The notes: generated by a model not told the origin, from the sequence alone. A DNA stretch of 64,000 bases from Streptomyces antibioticus (GCF_001514065.1 NZ_KQ948428.1:189525-253524), one strand, 5' to 3'; shown: positions 28,338 through 36,718, counted from the stretch's first letter. Numbers and translations: made by a program.

Positions 28338-29405
28338 TCAGCCGCGCAGCCGCACTCCGTGCCGGGTCTGCAGCCGGTGAACCTCCCACCAGGCCACCGC
28401 GCACACCGAGGCCGGGCCGCCGACGAACGCCAGCACCGAGACGAGCGGCGGTCCGGGCGGCGCTCCGCCCGCGGCCAGGCTGATGATCGCGAACTCCCAC
28501 ACCAGGACGCCGGTGAGCAGGGCGGGCAGCGCCGCGTGCACCTCGGCGGAGTTGAATCCGCTGCGGACGGCGGGGCCGGTGGCGAACGCCAGGAAGAACA
28601 GGAGCCAGTACAGGGGCACCATGAGCGTGACGGCGAGCCACTCCTGATCGAGCAGCGCGAACACGCCCAAGATCAACGGAATAGCCGTCACCGCGCCGAC
28701 GTACCACAGGGCGGCCTTGCCCGCGGCGCGCACCCGCTGCCACATGCACGGCCTGGCGTGCGGCGGCGCCCAGTGGTACACCACGGCGATCACCACGGGG
28801 GCGCTCAAGAGCAGCAGCGGCGGGGTGACCACCAGCCGCATCAGGTACTGCTCCTCCACCTCGCCGAAGTCCTCCGGCTTGCCGTAGGCGATGAGCAGGA
28901 CGAGGGTCATGGCGGCCGCGCTCAGGGCCCGCGCCTTCTGAAGGCGTGTCACTTGCGGGTCGTGGTGGAGGCGGTGGGCGCGCGGCGGGAAAAGACGGTG
29001 CGCCCTGACGCGGGCCGAGCGGGCGAAGACGTACGCCACCATCAGAAAGGGCACCAGGAACCACGTGCACGGCACCAGCAGGAACAGCCATACGCAGCCA
29101 TGCATCCGCTGCCGTGCCTGGCGCAGCAGGTCGCGCAGGGGCGGCCATTCGGCGCCTCGCAGTCGTCTCAGCAGGCCTCCCTGCGGGACGTACGGCGGGT
29201 AGGGGTTGGGCGTCGGGTACGGATACGGCTGGGGCGGGACGTAGGGCCCGGTGTACGGAGGTGGTGGCGGCGGACCGTACGGGCCAGGGTTCGGCGGTGG
29301 TGGGCCGTACGGACCGGGGTTCGGTGGTGGTGGGCCGTACGGGCCAGGGTTCGGTGGTGGCTGATACGGCGGCTGATACGGATTGTTGGGTCCCCCGAAG
29401 CTCAC
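28338..29405 (-). CDS. Proline-rich multi-TM protein (paralogue B) next to caspase
   Basis: This 355-residue membrane protein has an N-terminal ~75-residue Pro/Gly/Tyr/Asn-rich region with three PNPGPYGPPP units. A cytoplasmic stretch and about six membrane helices follow, and the conserved tail is GGPASVCAVAWWEVHRLQTR. The C-terminal half matches the protein at 15785-16822. GTG 29405 was chosen because AAGGAA lies seven bases upstream and the product resembles the paralogue in length; GTG 29456 would add MKRVDWSGIASKGRNSS. The gene is divergent from the caspase gene (142 bp between starts), a setting that suggests a shared function, for example a membrane target or effector (inference). Confidence 0.75.
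   Translation of the reverse strand: MSFGGPNNPYQPPYQPPPNPGPYGPPPPNPGPYGPPPPNPGPYGPPPPPPYTGPYVPPQPYPYPTPNPYPPYVPQGGLLRRLRGAEWPPLRDLLRQARQRMHGCVWLFLLVPCTWFLVPFLMVAYVFARSARVRAHRLFPPRAHRLHHDPQVTRLQKARALSAAAMTLVLLIAYGKPEDFGEVEEQYLMRLVVTPPLLLLSAPVVIAVVYHWAPPHARPCMWQRVRAAGKAALWYVGAVTAIPLILGVFALLDQEWLAVTLMVPLYWLLFFLAFATGPAVRSGFNSAEVHAALPALLTGVLVWEFAIISLAAGGAPPGPPLVSVLAFVGGPASVCAVAWWEVHRLQTRHGVRLRG
29281..29365. repeat. Three 30-bp tandem repeats coding PNPGPYGPPP
   Basis: Units begin at 29281, 29311 and 29341 (GGGCCAGGGTTCGG-type on the plus strand). They encode ten-residue proline-rich repeats of the membrane protein. The unit length is a multiple of three and there are no spacers, so this is a coding microsatellite and not a CRISPR array. 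Confidence 0.8.
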
Positions 29406-29546
29406 GCTGCTGTTCCTTCCCTTGCTCGCGATGCCGCTCCAGTCAACTCGCTTCACGTCTCCGGGTCAGGGGGTTGCGCGGATCCGACCCGCACACGCCC
29501 CGTCAACGCCCCGTATGCGCCCTGTCATTGCTGGCAAGATCGCCGT

Positions 29547-31394
29547 ATGCGCACCGTGTACGCCCTGTTCGTGGGCATCGACGATTATCCGGGACGCCAC
29601 CTGCTGCGGGGCTGTGTCAACGACGCGCGGGAAGCGGAGAGTTGGCTGCGGCGGCAGACCGGGACTCTGACGCCGGTGGTCAAGGCCCTGCACGACAAGG
29701 AGGCCTCCAGGGCGGCGGTGCTGGCGGCCGTGGAGCGGCATCTCGGGCAGTGCGGGCCGGGCGACACCGCGCTGTTCTGGTTCAGCGGGCACGGCAGCGA
29801 GTACCGCACCGACGATCCGCGCGAGGCGACCGGCTGGGCGCAGGCGCTGGTGTGCCAGGACAGTCTGGGGCCGGGCGGCCGGCCGATGCTCCAGGACAGC
29901 GAGCTCGGCGCGCTGCTCGACGGCATCGCGGCGCGCGGCACCCATGTCCTGGCGGTCCTCGACTGCTGCCACGCGGGCGGCGCGACCCGCGACCTCGGCT
30001 TCGGACCGCCCGGTGGGACGGCGCGGGGCGTCGACTGGCAGCCCTGGTGGCAGATCCCGGCCAAGCCCCGGGAGACCGGCGGCGCGGGTGCCGAGGCGGC
30101 CCGGCATGTGCTGCTCGCGGCCTGCCGTCCGGACGAGCGCGCGCACGAGAACGTCGTCGACGGACGCTACCGCGGCTACTTCAGTCACGCGCTGCTGGGT
30201 GCGCTCGACCGGCTGGGACCCGCCGCTGCATACGGCGCGCTGCACGCGCTGGCAGAGGAGGGGGTGCGCGCGAAGACGCTGTTCCAGCATCCCCAGCTGC
30301 GCGGCCCGGAGAACGGCGGCTTCCTGTCGGGGGATCCTGTCTCGACCGAGCCGTTCCTGCTGCGGCACACGACATCCGGCTGGGAGGTCAACTGCGGCCG
30401 GGCGCACGGGCTGCGGGCGGCCGGCGCGGAGTTCACGCTGCTGGGCGGGCACGCGTCCCGCAAGGTCGTCGTACGCCACGTCCTGCCCGAGTCCTGTCTG
30501 GTGGACCCGGACGGCTGGCAACCCGGGCCGCACGACCGGCACTTGGCGCATCCGGTGACACCGACCGCGCTCGCGCTCACGCCCGCCGCCGTGACGCTCG
30601 CCGGGGACGCCGGGGCCGTACGGCTGCTGTCGGCGGCCATGGCGCCGGTGCCGGTGCTCGCCCTCGGCGGGGAGGGACTGCCGTTGCGGGTGGACACGGC
30701 GGGCGGATGGGCGCGGGTGTCGGGCGGGGCCGGGTATCCGGTGCCCGATCTGCCGTTGCGGACGCGGGCGGACGCGGAGCGGGTCGTCGACTGCCTGGCG
30801 CATCTGGCCCGTTGGCATCACATCCTGGAGCTGCACAATCCCGATGTCCTGCTGTCGCCGCTGGTCCGGTTGACCGTCGAGGGCACTTCGGTGGGGCGGG
30901 TGGAGCACTCCGCGGACGGTGAGATCGTCTGCCGGTACACCCCGGACGGCCGGGAACCGCAGGTGATGGTCCGCGTCCACAACGTCTCCGACCGCCAACT
31001 GTGGTGCGTGCTGCTGGATCTGACGGATCGCTACGCATGCTCCCCGCACCTGTACGAGGGCGAGTTCGTGGCGCCCGGCAAGGCCGGTCTGGCGCGGCGC
31101 GGGGAACCGGTGTGGCTGCGGCTGCCGCCGGGGCGCGCGGTGCTGCGGGGAGCCTTCGCGCGGGACTGGCTGAAGGTGATCGTGACCGAGAACGAGCTGA
31201 ACCTCGCACCGTTCCGGCTGCCCGCCTGGCCCCCCGACACCCCCGCCGCCGGGCCCCGCGAGAGTGAGGCGGGCGGCGCGGGCGGTCTGTTGCGGCTCAC
31301 TTCGCCGGTGCACAGGCGGGACGCGGGCGGCCCGGCGAACCCCGTGGGCCGCTGGGGGACGGCCCAGGTCGTGGTGCGCACCGTGGTCACCTGA
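29547..31394 (+). CDS. Caspase-fold peptidase (C14 family) with C-terminal beta domain
   Basis: This is a 615-residue protein. The caspase p20-like domain occupies residues ~1-240: YALFVGIDDYPGRHLLRGCVN, catalytic H82 in FSGHGSEY, and catalytic C141 in LDCCHAGG, so the Cys-His dyad is intact. The later YRGYFSHALLGAL matches the substrate-side strand of metacaspase/orthocaspase proteins. Residues ~260-440 are unassigned. Residues ~470-590 (VMVRVHNVSDRQLWCVLLDL, GRAVLRGAFARDWLKVIV) look like the DUF4384-like beta domain often attached to bacterial caspases. No signal peptide is present and the ribosome site is weak. The gene converges on the CHAT gene, leaving 7 bp between stops. Confidence 0.88.
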   Translation: MRTVYALFVGIDDYPGRHLLRGCVNDAREAESWLRRQTGTLTPVVKALHDKEASRAAVLAAVERHLGQCGPGDTALFWFSGHGSEYRTDDPREATGWAQALVCQDSLGPGGRPMLQDSELGALLDGIAARGTHVLAVLDCCHAGGATRDLGFGPPGGTARGVDWQPWWQIPAKPRETGGAGAEAARHVLLAACRPDERAHENVVDGRYRGYFSHALLGALDRLGPAAAYGALHALAEEGVRAKTLFQHPQLRGPENGGFLSGDPVSTEPFLLRHTTSGWEVNCGRAHGLRAAGAEFTLLGGHASRKVVVRHVLPESCLVDPDGWQPGPHDRHLAHPVTPTALALTPAAVTLAGDAGAVRLLSAAMAPVPVLALGGEGLPLRVDTAGGWARVSGGAGYPVPDLPLRTRADAERVVDCLAHLARWHHILELHNPDVLLSPLVRLTVEGTSVGRVEHSADGEIVCRYTPDGREPQVMVRVHNVSDRQLWCVLLDLTDRYACSPHLYEGEFVAPGKAGLARRGEPVWLRLPPGRAVLRGAFARDWLKVIVTENELNLAPFRLPAWPPDTPAAGPRESEAGGAGGLLRLTSPVHRRDAGGPANPVGRWGTAQVVVRTVVT

Positions 31395-31401
31395 ACCCGG
31401 T

Positions 31402-34275
31402 TCACCAGCCCAGGTGGGTGAAGCCGGCCCAGGCGGTCAGGTCGGCTCCGCTGATCTTGCGGACACGGCCCTGGAGTTGGGACGGCATGCCGGGCGGGGC
31501 CGTGCGGTGGTCGTCCAGCATCCACAACTGCGCGCTGCGCAGGGCGGGTCCGGGCGCGAGGCCGTCGCGGCTCATGAAGTGGTGGGTCATGTACATCAGC
31601 AGGGACGTCGCCTCGTCGGGCACCGGCCACAGGGAGCCGATCACCGAGCGGGCACCGGCCACGAGGAATGCGGTGGACAGGCTGTACGCCTCGTCGTAGC
31701 CGCGCCCCGACACGTTGGTGCGGCACGCGGCGAGGACGACCAGCTCCAGCTCCCGAAATCGGCTGTTGCCCTCGGTGAGCTCCTCGGCCGCCAACTCGCC
31801 TCCGGACAGGGCGAGATAGGCACTGTGCCGCTCGCCCTGGCGCACCACGCCGTGGCAGGCGAGGTGCAGCAGCCCGCCGCGCTGCCGGCGCAGCCAGTCG
31901 GTGACGGCGGCGGGCGTGGCCTCGCCGGGGCCCATGATCTTGCCCTCCGGATGGAAGGCGCGGCCGATGGCCTCGGCCTCCTCGCCCGCGTGGAGGAGGT
32001 CGCGGGTGGGGTTGCCGACGATGAGGGCCTGCCGGACCGGGGCGGCGGGCCGGGCGGCCACCTCACACAGCAGCCGGGCCGAGGGAAGGTAGGAGATGTC
32101 CGCCTCCTGGCAGGCGTGACGTCCGCGCCGTCCGGGCAGGCGGGCCGCGTGCCAGGGCACGGCACCGAGTTCCGCCATGGGCACCAGGACGACGGAGGGG
32201 ACCCGGCCGTAGCCGCGCGGGAGGTGCTTGAGCAGCGGCTCCATCACCGCCGTACCGGCCCAGTCGCAGAGCCGCTCCAGGGCGGCCCGGCTCACCTCCG
32301 GGCGGGGCGGCGGGGTGGGGGTGGGGTCGGTGGGCGGGCCGCCGGCGTCGCGGCCTGGGGTGCCGGTGGCGCGGTAGGAGGCCAACTCCGGTGCCTCGAC
32401 GAGGAGTCGGGGCAGGGGTACGGCCCTGGTGCTGCCGTCGGCCGAGACGATGAGCGCCTGCCCTTCGTCGGCGTACCGGCCGAAGACCACCCGGTCCGTC
32501 AGGCTCACGCCCTCCGCGCTGCCGGGGACGAGGTAGACGAGGGCGGTCGCCCCCATGGTGCGGAGGGCCGCGCCGATCTCCTCGGGGGACGGCGCGTCCA
32601 GCAGCCGCTGCCGCAGGGGGGACGCGGAGAGCACCTGGAGGACCCGGCGGCGCAGTCGGCTGGACGGGCCGGACACGGGTAACTGTCCCGCGAGGGTCAG
32701 CCCGCCCTCCGGTTGAGGCGCGACCGCGCCGCCCGCACGGCGCCATTCGTCGGCGAGTGCCGGCTGCCCCGCGGCGGCCAGCAGGTCGGGCACGGTGGTC
32801 GCCACCGTCGCGGCGTGCAGGGCGAGTCCGCGTCCGGCGTCGAGGGCGCGGACGGCGTCGGCGTGGGCGCCGTCGGCGATGCACCAGCGGGCCACGTCGA
32901 GCGCGTTCTCGCCGGCCCGCCGGGCGGTCTCGGCGGCGTGGGCGGTACCGGACTGGAGGATGCCCTGCCAGGCCGCGGACCGCAGCGCGTCCAGGCCCAC
33001 GCGCCGGGACTCCTCGTGGTTACGGCGCTTGGCGTGGCGGTCGCATGGATGCAGGTAGTCGCCACGCACCCGGTACGCCATGGCGAGCGCCATCCCGGTG
33101 TTCCCCCAGATCGGATGGTCCGGCCCGCCGGTCAGCTTGAGGGTGTGCCGCAGCCAGGAGATGCCCTGGTCCAGGTGGTCGGGGCAGTCGGCGGGCGGTG
33201 CGATCGCGTTCATGGCGAGCATGCAGTGGGCCATGCCGAGGGTGCCGGCGTTGCGGAGCCACCGTTCTTCGTCGGGCTCCAGCAGGTCCATGGCCTCCTC
33301 GACCAGGGCGAGCGCCTCGATCGTGCCCCGGTGGTCGGCGGCGAGCATGGCGCGCGTCGCCCGGGTGAGACCGACGTCGCCGAGCCGGTCGATCCGCGCG
33401 TTCTGCGGGACCGTGACGAGCTGCCGTCGCACCTCGTCCAGAGGGGTCGCGGGCGGGAAGTCCGCCGCCGTGAGGTCCCCGCCGGTGCGGCGGGCGCGGA
33501 GGACGGCCAGATTGCTGCGGGCGACGTCGAGGTAGGCCTCCAGGTTGGGCCGGTCCATCTGGTCCGGTGACATGCGCGCCAGGCCGGACTCCATCTCCGC
33601 GATCCGCAGGGCGAGTTCGCCCTCGTCCTCACGCCGGGTGGCTTGGTGGGAGCGGTACCCGGCCAGTTGTACGGCCATGGCCAGGCGCTGCTGTTCGTCG
33701 AACGCGGGGGAGTCCGCGAGCCGGGCCAGATCATCCACCGCCGAGTCGAAGTCGTCCTCTCCGCCGCCGAGTTGCGCCAGGTGGAGGCGGGCTCCGGCGT
33801 GGGACATCTCGACGGCGTCCCGCTGGGGGCTGCCGGGCGGGAGCATGTCGCGGGCCTCCTCCAGGCGGGCCAGCGACGCCTCCAACTCCGCGGGGTCGCC
33901 CAGGTGTTGCATCGCCTGCATGCCGCTCACGCCCAGGACGCCGGCCTGCCAGGCCTGTTCCTGCGGCCCGTACTGCCGCGCCTCGTCGAGGAGTTCCCGC
34001 TGCCGCCCCGCGTCGGCGACCGGCCGGTCGAACATCAGGTGGGGAAGGATGCTGATGATCTGCCCCGCGCGCAGACCGGACATCGTGGTGCCCCGGGGAA
34101 GCGCCTTCCAGTCCTCGTAGAGCATGTCGTACGCCTCGCGTCCTGAGGCACAGCCGAGATGGCCGAGCACCAGGGAGGTGAGCCGGACCATGTCCTGGGC
34201 GTCGTTCATCCCTTGGCGCGCGCCCTGTTGGATCTCGTAGAGCAGCGCGTGCAAGTCGTAGGCGTGCTGCGGCAC
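31402..34275 (-). CDS. CHAT-domain protease with long TPR-like helical N-terminus
   Basis: This is a 957-residue protein. Residues ~1-560 are helical and TPR-like (EEARDMLPPGSPQRDAVEMS, LEEAMDL-type pairs). The C-terminal CHAT (caspase HetF-associated with TPR) domain spans ~650-957. Its catalytic dyad is intact: H808 in LLHLACHGV and C851 in VVLAACRTNVS. The final SLWPVPDEATSLLMY motif is typical of the family. CHAT proteases with TPRs include the effector of type III-E CRISPR (Csx29), but no Cas genes are here. GTG 34275 has a weak GGA site. It is end-to-end with the caspase gene. A cell-death or regulatory proteolysis role is inferred only. Confidence 0.9.
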   Translation of the reverse strand: MPQHAYDLHALLYEIQQGARQGMNDAQDMVRLTSLVLGHLGCASGREAYDMLYEDWKALPRGTTMSGLRAGQIISILPHLMFDRPVADAGRQRELLDEARQYGPQEQAWQAGVLGVSGMQAMQHLGDPAELEASLARLEEARDMLPPGSPQRDAVEMSHAGARLHLAQLGGGEDDFDSAVDDLARLADSPAFDEQQRLAMAVQLAGYRSHQATRREDEGELALRIAEMESGLARMSPDQMDRPNLEAYLDVARSNLAVLRARRTGGDLTAADFPPATPLDEVRRQLVTVPQNARIDRLGDVGLTRATRAMLAADHRGTIEALALVEEAMDLLEPDEERWLRNAGTLGMAHCMLAMNAIAPPADCPDHLDQGISWLRHTLKLTGGPDHPIWGNTGMALAMAYRVRGDYLHPCDRHAKRRNHEESRRVGLDALRSAAWQGILQSGTAHAAETARRAGENALDVARWCIADGAHADAVRALDAGRGLALHAATVATTVPDLLAAAGQPALADEWRRAGGAVAPQPEGGLTLAGQLPVSGPSSRLRRRVLQVLSASPLRQRLLDAPSPEEIGAALRTMGATALVYLVPGSAEGVSLTDRVVFGRYADEGQALIVSADGSTRAVPLPRLLVEAPELASYRATGTPGRDAGGPPTDPTPTPPPRPEVSRAALERLCDWAGTAVMEPLLKHLPRGYGRVPSVVLVPMAELGAVPWHAARLPGRRGRHACQEADISYLPSARLLCEVAARPAAPVRQALIVGNPTRDLLHAGEEAEAIGRAFHPEGKIMGPGEATPAAVTDWLRRQRGGLLHLACHGVVRQGERHSAYLALSGGELAAEELTEGNSRFRELELVVLAACRTNVSGRGYDEAYSLSTAFLVAGARSVIGSLWPVPDEATSLLMYMTHHFMSRDGLAPGPALRSAQLWMLDDHRTAPPGMPSQLQGRVRKISGADLTAWAGFTHLGW

Positions 34276-34918
34276 TTCAGTTCATCCGTTCCGGCCGCGA
34301 CGGCGCGGCCTGGGTCCTGTACGACGCGTGGACGCCGTTGTGCCGACGCCCACTTCCCTCGGTCCCGAAGCCGACGCACGGCGAACTGGTCGGCGGGCTC
34401 GCGTATGCGCCCTCAGACTCCACAGCACCAGGGGACATGACCCCGTGATCGCTGTCCCGCCGCATCGGCCACAAGTACCGCACAACGGACCACGCTAGCG
34501 GGTTCGAGGGGTGGCGACGGGGTGTTGATGGGACGTCACCTGGTCGTGGGTGGGGCGGAGTTGGGTTGGACTGGGGCTGGTTGAGGCGGGACGCGGGGGC
34601 GACTGAGAGGCGGTTTCGGGGAGCGCCGAAAGGCATGTCGGCAGGGCGTCACCAGGTCGTGGCCAGGGCGGAGTCGGGCGGGCGAGGCGGGCCCAGGGGC
34701 GCGGGGGCAGAGTCGGCGCGGGGGCGGAGACGGGGCGGGAGCGAAGACGGGGGGCAGGGCAGAGACGGCGCGAGGACCGAAGACGGGGCGTAAGCCGCGG
34801 CGGCGGGCGGTGAACACCCGCCCACTCGCACCCCACTCCCCAGAGACCCCAGACACCCCAGCCGCCGCCACCCTCATCCCCCACGCGCCACGCGCCACCC
34901 TCCAGCCAACGCCACTCC
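34276..34918. other. 643-bp gap with strand-asymmetric purine tract; no convincing gene
   Basis: No frame here has protein-like composition. From ~34500 to ~34800 the plus strand is strongly G/A-rich with recurring GGGGCGG, GAAGACGGGG and GCAGGG words. From ~34810 to ~34930 it turns C/A-rich. An imperfect ~30-bp direct repeat, centred on GTCACC(T/A)GGTCGTGG, occurs near 34533 and 34648. GGGCGGTG...CACCCGCCC at ~34806-34824 forms a hairpin with one bulge. The region should contain the CHAT promoter (right to left) and the 3' end of the kinase transcript. Confidence 0.5.
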
Positions 34919-36169
34919 TCACCCCCACGGCAGCCACGCCCGTACCCCGAACCCCCCGTCCGCCTCCGGGCCGTGTTCCAGTCGGCCGCCGGTCAGGGTC
35001 GCGCGTTCCGTCAGGCCGATCAGGCCCTGTCCGGAGCCGGGTACGGGGGTCACCTCGGTGTCGGGTGCCGGGTTGCGGACGGAGACGGTGAGGCCCTCGC
35101 CGGGGGCGCCCTCGACCGAGACGGTGACCTCGGTGCCGGGGGCGTGTTTGCGGGCGTTGGTGAGGGCCTCCTGGGCGATGCGGTAGGCGGTGCGGCCGAC
35201 GGAGGCGGGGACGGTCGCGGGGTCGGTGACGCGGAGGTCGAGGGTGACCTTCATGCCGGCCTCCCGGGACTCGGCGACCAGCGCGTCCAGGGCGGCGAGG
35301 GTGGGCTGCGGGCGGCCCGTGTCGTCCTGGTCGCCTGCGCGCAGGACGCCGATGATCTCCCGCAGGTCCTGGAGGGCCTCGTGGGCGCTCTCCCGGATCA
35401 CGCCGGCCGCCCGGGCGACCTCCTCCTGGGGTGCGTCGGGCCGGAACTCCAGGGCGCCCGCGTGGACGCTGAGCAGGGTCAGCCGGTGGGCGAGGACGTC
35501 GTGCATCTCGCGGGCGATGGCCTCGCGGGCCAGCCGCTGCGCCTGCTCGGCGCGGAGCCGGGCCTCGGTCTCGGCGCGTCGGGCGCGGTCCCGCAAGCTC
35601 AGCATGAGTTGCCGCTTGGAGCGCACGACCATCCCGCAGGCGATCACCACCACGGTCAGCAGCACGACGATGACGACCGCGGCGAGGTACGGCACGTCGG
35701 CGTCGGGCCGCAGCCAGAAGTAGAGCGGGATCAGCGCGAGGTTGATGCCGCCCACCCAGGCCACGTACCGGAAGGGCCGGTGCACGGCGAGGGTGAACAG
35801 GGCGATCAGGCAGGCGCCGCCCGCGGTGTCGGAGAGGACTCCCACGGGAACCGTCGCGACGGCGAGCCCGAGCGGCCAGCGGCGGCGCAGCCAGACCGCG
35901 CCGCAGGCGACCGCGCCGATCAGCTGGTCGACGTGGGCGAAGCTGTCGGAGACATGGGGGTTGTCGGCGACGGACTCCGCGCCGACAAGGCCGATGACCA
36001 CGGCCACCGCGAAGCAGCTGAAGTCGACGAGCCAGTCGCGCGCGGTGCGCCGGGGCCGGCGGCCGGCGCGGTCGGCGTCGGGGTCGAGTTCGTTCAGGAC
36101 GGCCGAGGGCAGCAGCCAGCGCCGGCCCGCGAAGAACTGGGGCATCGCCGTCTGCTTGTCACCGCTCAC
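34919..36169 (-). CDS. NarL-type sensor histidine kinase
   Basis: This 416-residue membrane sensor has several N-terminal membrane helices (DFSCFAVAVVIGLVGAESVA, YLAAVVIVVLLTVVVIACG). A coiled segment leads to the HisKA_3 dimerisation box with the phosphoacceptor His in AREMHDVLAHRLT. The HATPase domain has the N-box EALTNARKHAPG and G-box GSGQGLIGLTERATL. GTG 36169 was chosen because a TAGATT -10 ends nine bases upstream, which predicts a nearly leaderless mRNA, and no ribosome site serves GTG or ATG 36145. The matching response regulator is likely the NarL-type gene at 27612-28292, now separated by the caspase/CHAT module. Confidence 0.9.
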   Translation of the reverse strand: MSGDKQTAMPQFFAGRRWLLPSAVLNELDPDADRAGRRPRRTARDWLVDFSCFAVAVVIGLVGAESVADNPHVSDSFAHVDQLIGAVACGAVWLRRRWPLGLAVATVPVGVLSDTAGGACLIALFTLAVHRPFRYVAWVGGINLALIPLYFWLRPDADVPYLAAVVIVVLLTVVVIACGMVVRSKRQLMLSLRDRARRAETEARLRAEQAQRLAREAIAREMHDVLAHRLTLLSVHAGALEFRPDAPQEEVARAAGVIRESAHEALQDLREIIGVLRAGDQDDTGRPQPTLAALDALVAESREAGMKVTLDLRVTDPATVPASVGRTAYRIAQEALTNARKHAPGTEVTVSVEGAPGEGLTVSVRNPAPDTEVTPVPGSGQGLIGLTERATLTGGRLEHGPEADGGFGVRAWLPWG

Positions 36170-36177
36170 GATCGACA

Positions 36178-36183
36178 AATCTA
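36178..36183 (-). promoter_or_regulatory. -10 element of the sensor kinase gene
   Basis: On the minus strand TAGATT matches the Streptomyces -10 consensus. Its position predicts a transcript start about two bases before GTG 36169. No convincing -35 is visible. Confidence 0.45.
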
Positions 36184-36297
36184 CGCACGGAATCCCGGCG
36201 GTACCTCCACGCGGACGGCATCGCCTACCAAAGTCGCGGGAGAGGCGACTTTCGGTGCTGCGGGGTCGCGCGGACCGGGTACTTCCGGCGGACATGG

Positions 36298-36339
36298 CTC
36301 GCCCCGCGGCCGATGCCTGTGGCGGCACCGCGGGGCGAG
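36298..36339 (+). promoter_or_regulatory. 12-bp perfect hairpin that covers the ribosome site of the small membrane protein gene
   Basis: CTCGCCCCGCGG (36298-36309) pairs perfectly with CCGCGGGGCGAG (36328-36339) around an 18-base loop. The right arm contains the GCGAG part of the GCGAGG ribosome site located nine bases before ATG 36349. If both arms are in the mRNA, initiation would be blocked unless the stem opens. It could alternatively be a leftover terminator. Confidence 0.45.
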
Positions 36340-36348
36340 GGTCGTGCC

Positions 36349-36549
36349 ATGAAGGAATTGCTGGAGCTGATCGGTTTTCTCGCCTTGGTGCAGGGCGTCG
36401 CCGGCCTCGTGAACGAGTTCACCGACTGGCACTGGGGACTCGTGCAGAAGCTGGGCTTCCTCGACGGCTACGAGCTCTACGCGAGCATCGCCCTCGTGGT
36501 GCTGGCGATCGCGCTGTTCGCCGCCGCGGAGAGCCGGAAGTCCGGCTGA
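36349..36549 (+). CDS. Small two-helix membrane protein, 66 aa
   Basis: The product starts MKELLELIGFLALVQGVAGL and contains two hydrophobic helices (residues ~5-22 and ~40-60) joined by NEFTDWHWGLVQKLGFLDGYE, ending AESRKSG. The Trp/His/aromatic turn is distinctive, and I believe near-identical small proteins occur in other streptomycetes. Function is unknown. The upstream in-frame extension (36313) is not convincing. It is divergent from the kinase gene and has the ribosome-site hairpin in its leader. Confidence 0.7.
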   Translation: MKELLELIGFLALVQGVAGLVNEFTDWHWGLVQKLGFLDGYELYASIALVVLAIALFAAAESRKSG

Positions 36550-36631
36550 AGCCGCCTTCCGGGCCGGCCCCCTCGCGCCGGATCAGCGACAGCCCGTGTG
36601 AGGGCGACGTGATGGCACTCGTGCGCACGTT

Positions 36632-36687
36632 AACTCCGGGAAAACTCATCGGACTTGACGGGAAAATCTCCGGAGTTGTCATTGACA
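36632..36687 (+). promoter_or_regulatory. Promoter region of the secreted RNase gene with long inverted repeat
   Basis: AACTCCGG (36632-36639) and CCGGAGTT (36670-36677) form a perfect 8-bp inverted repeat with a 30-base centre. GGGAAAA occurs twice inside it. TTGACG (36655-36660) and TTGACA (36682-36687) are two candidate -35 elements. The -10 is not clear, so the start site remains open. The dyad is a candidate operator. Confidence 0.45.
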
Positions 36688-36718
36688 TGCCACTGTCTAC
36701 GCGCGTCATCATGGCCGC

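Noticed and set aside
29281-29365. Regular 30-bp repeats considered as a CRISPR array
   Set aside because: There are no spacers; the unit is exactly ten codons and encodes PNPGPYGPPP in a membrane protein.
31402-34275. CHAT protein as part of a type III-E CRISPR (craspase) locus
   Set aside because: TPR-CHAT architecture is similar, but there is no Cas7-11 gene or CRISPR array in the window.
34277-34636. 119-codon minus-strand frame ending two bases before the CHAT start
   Set aside because: The placement suggested coupling, but composition (Pro/Ser/Arg, no structure) and the low-complexity DNA make it non-coding.
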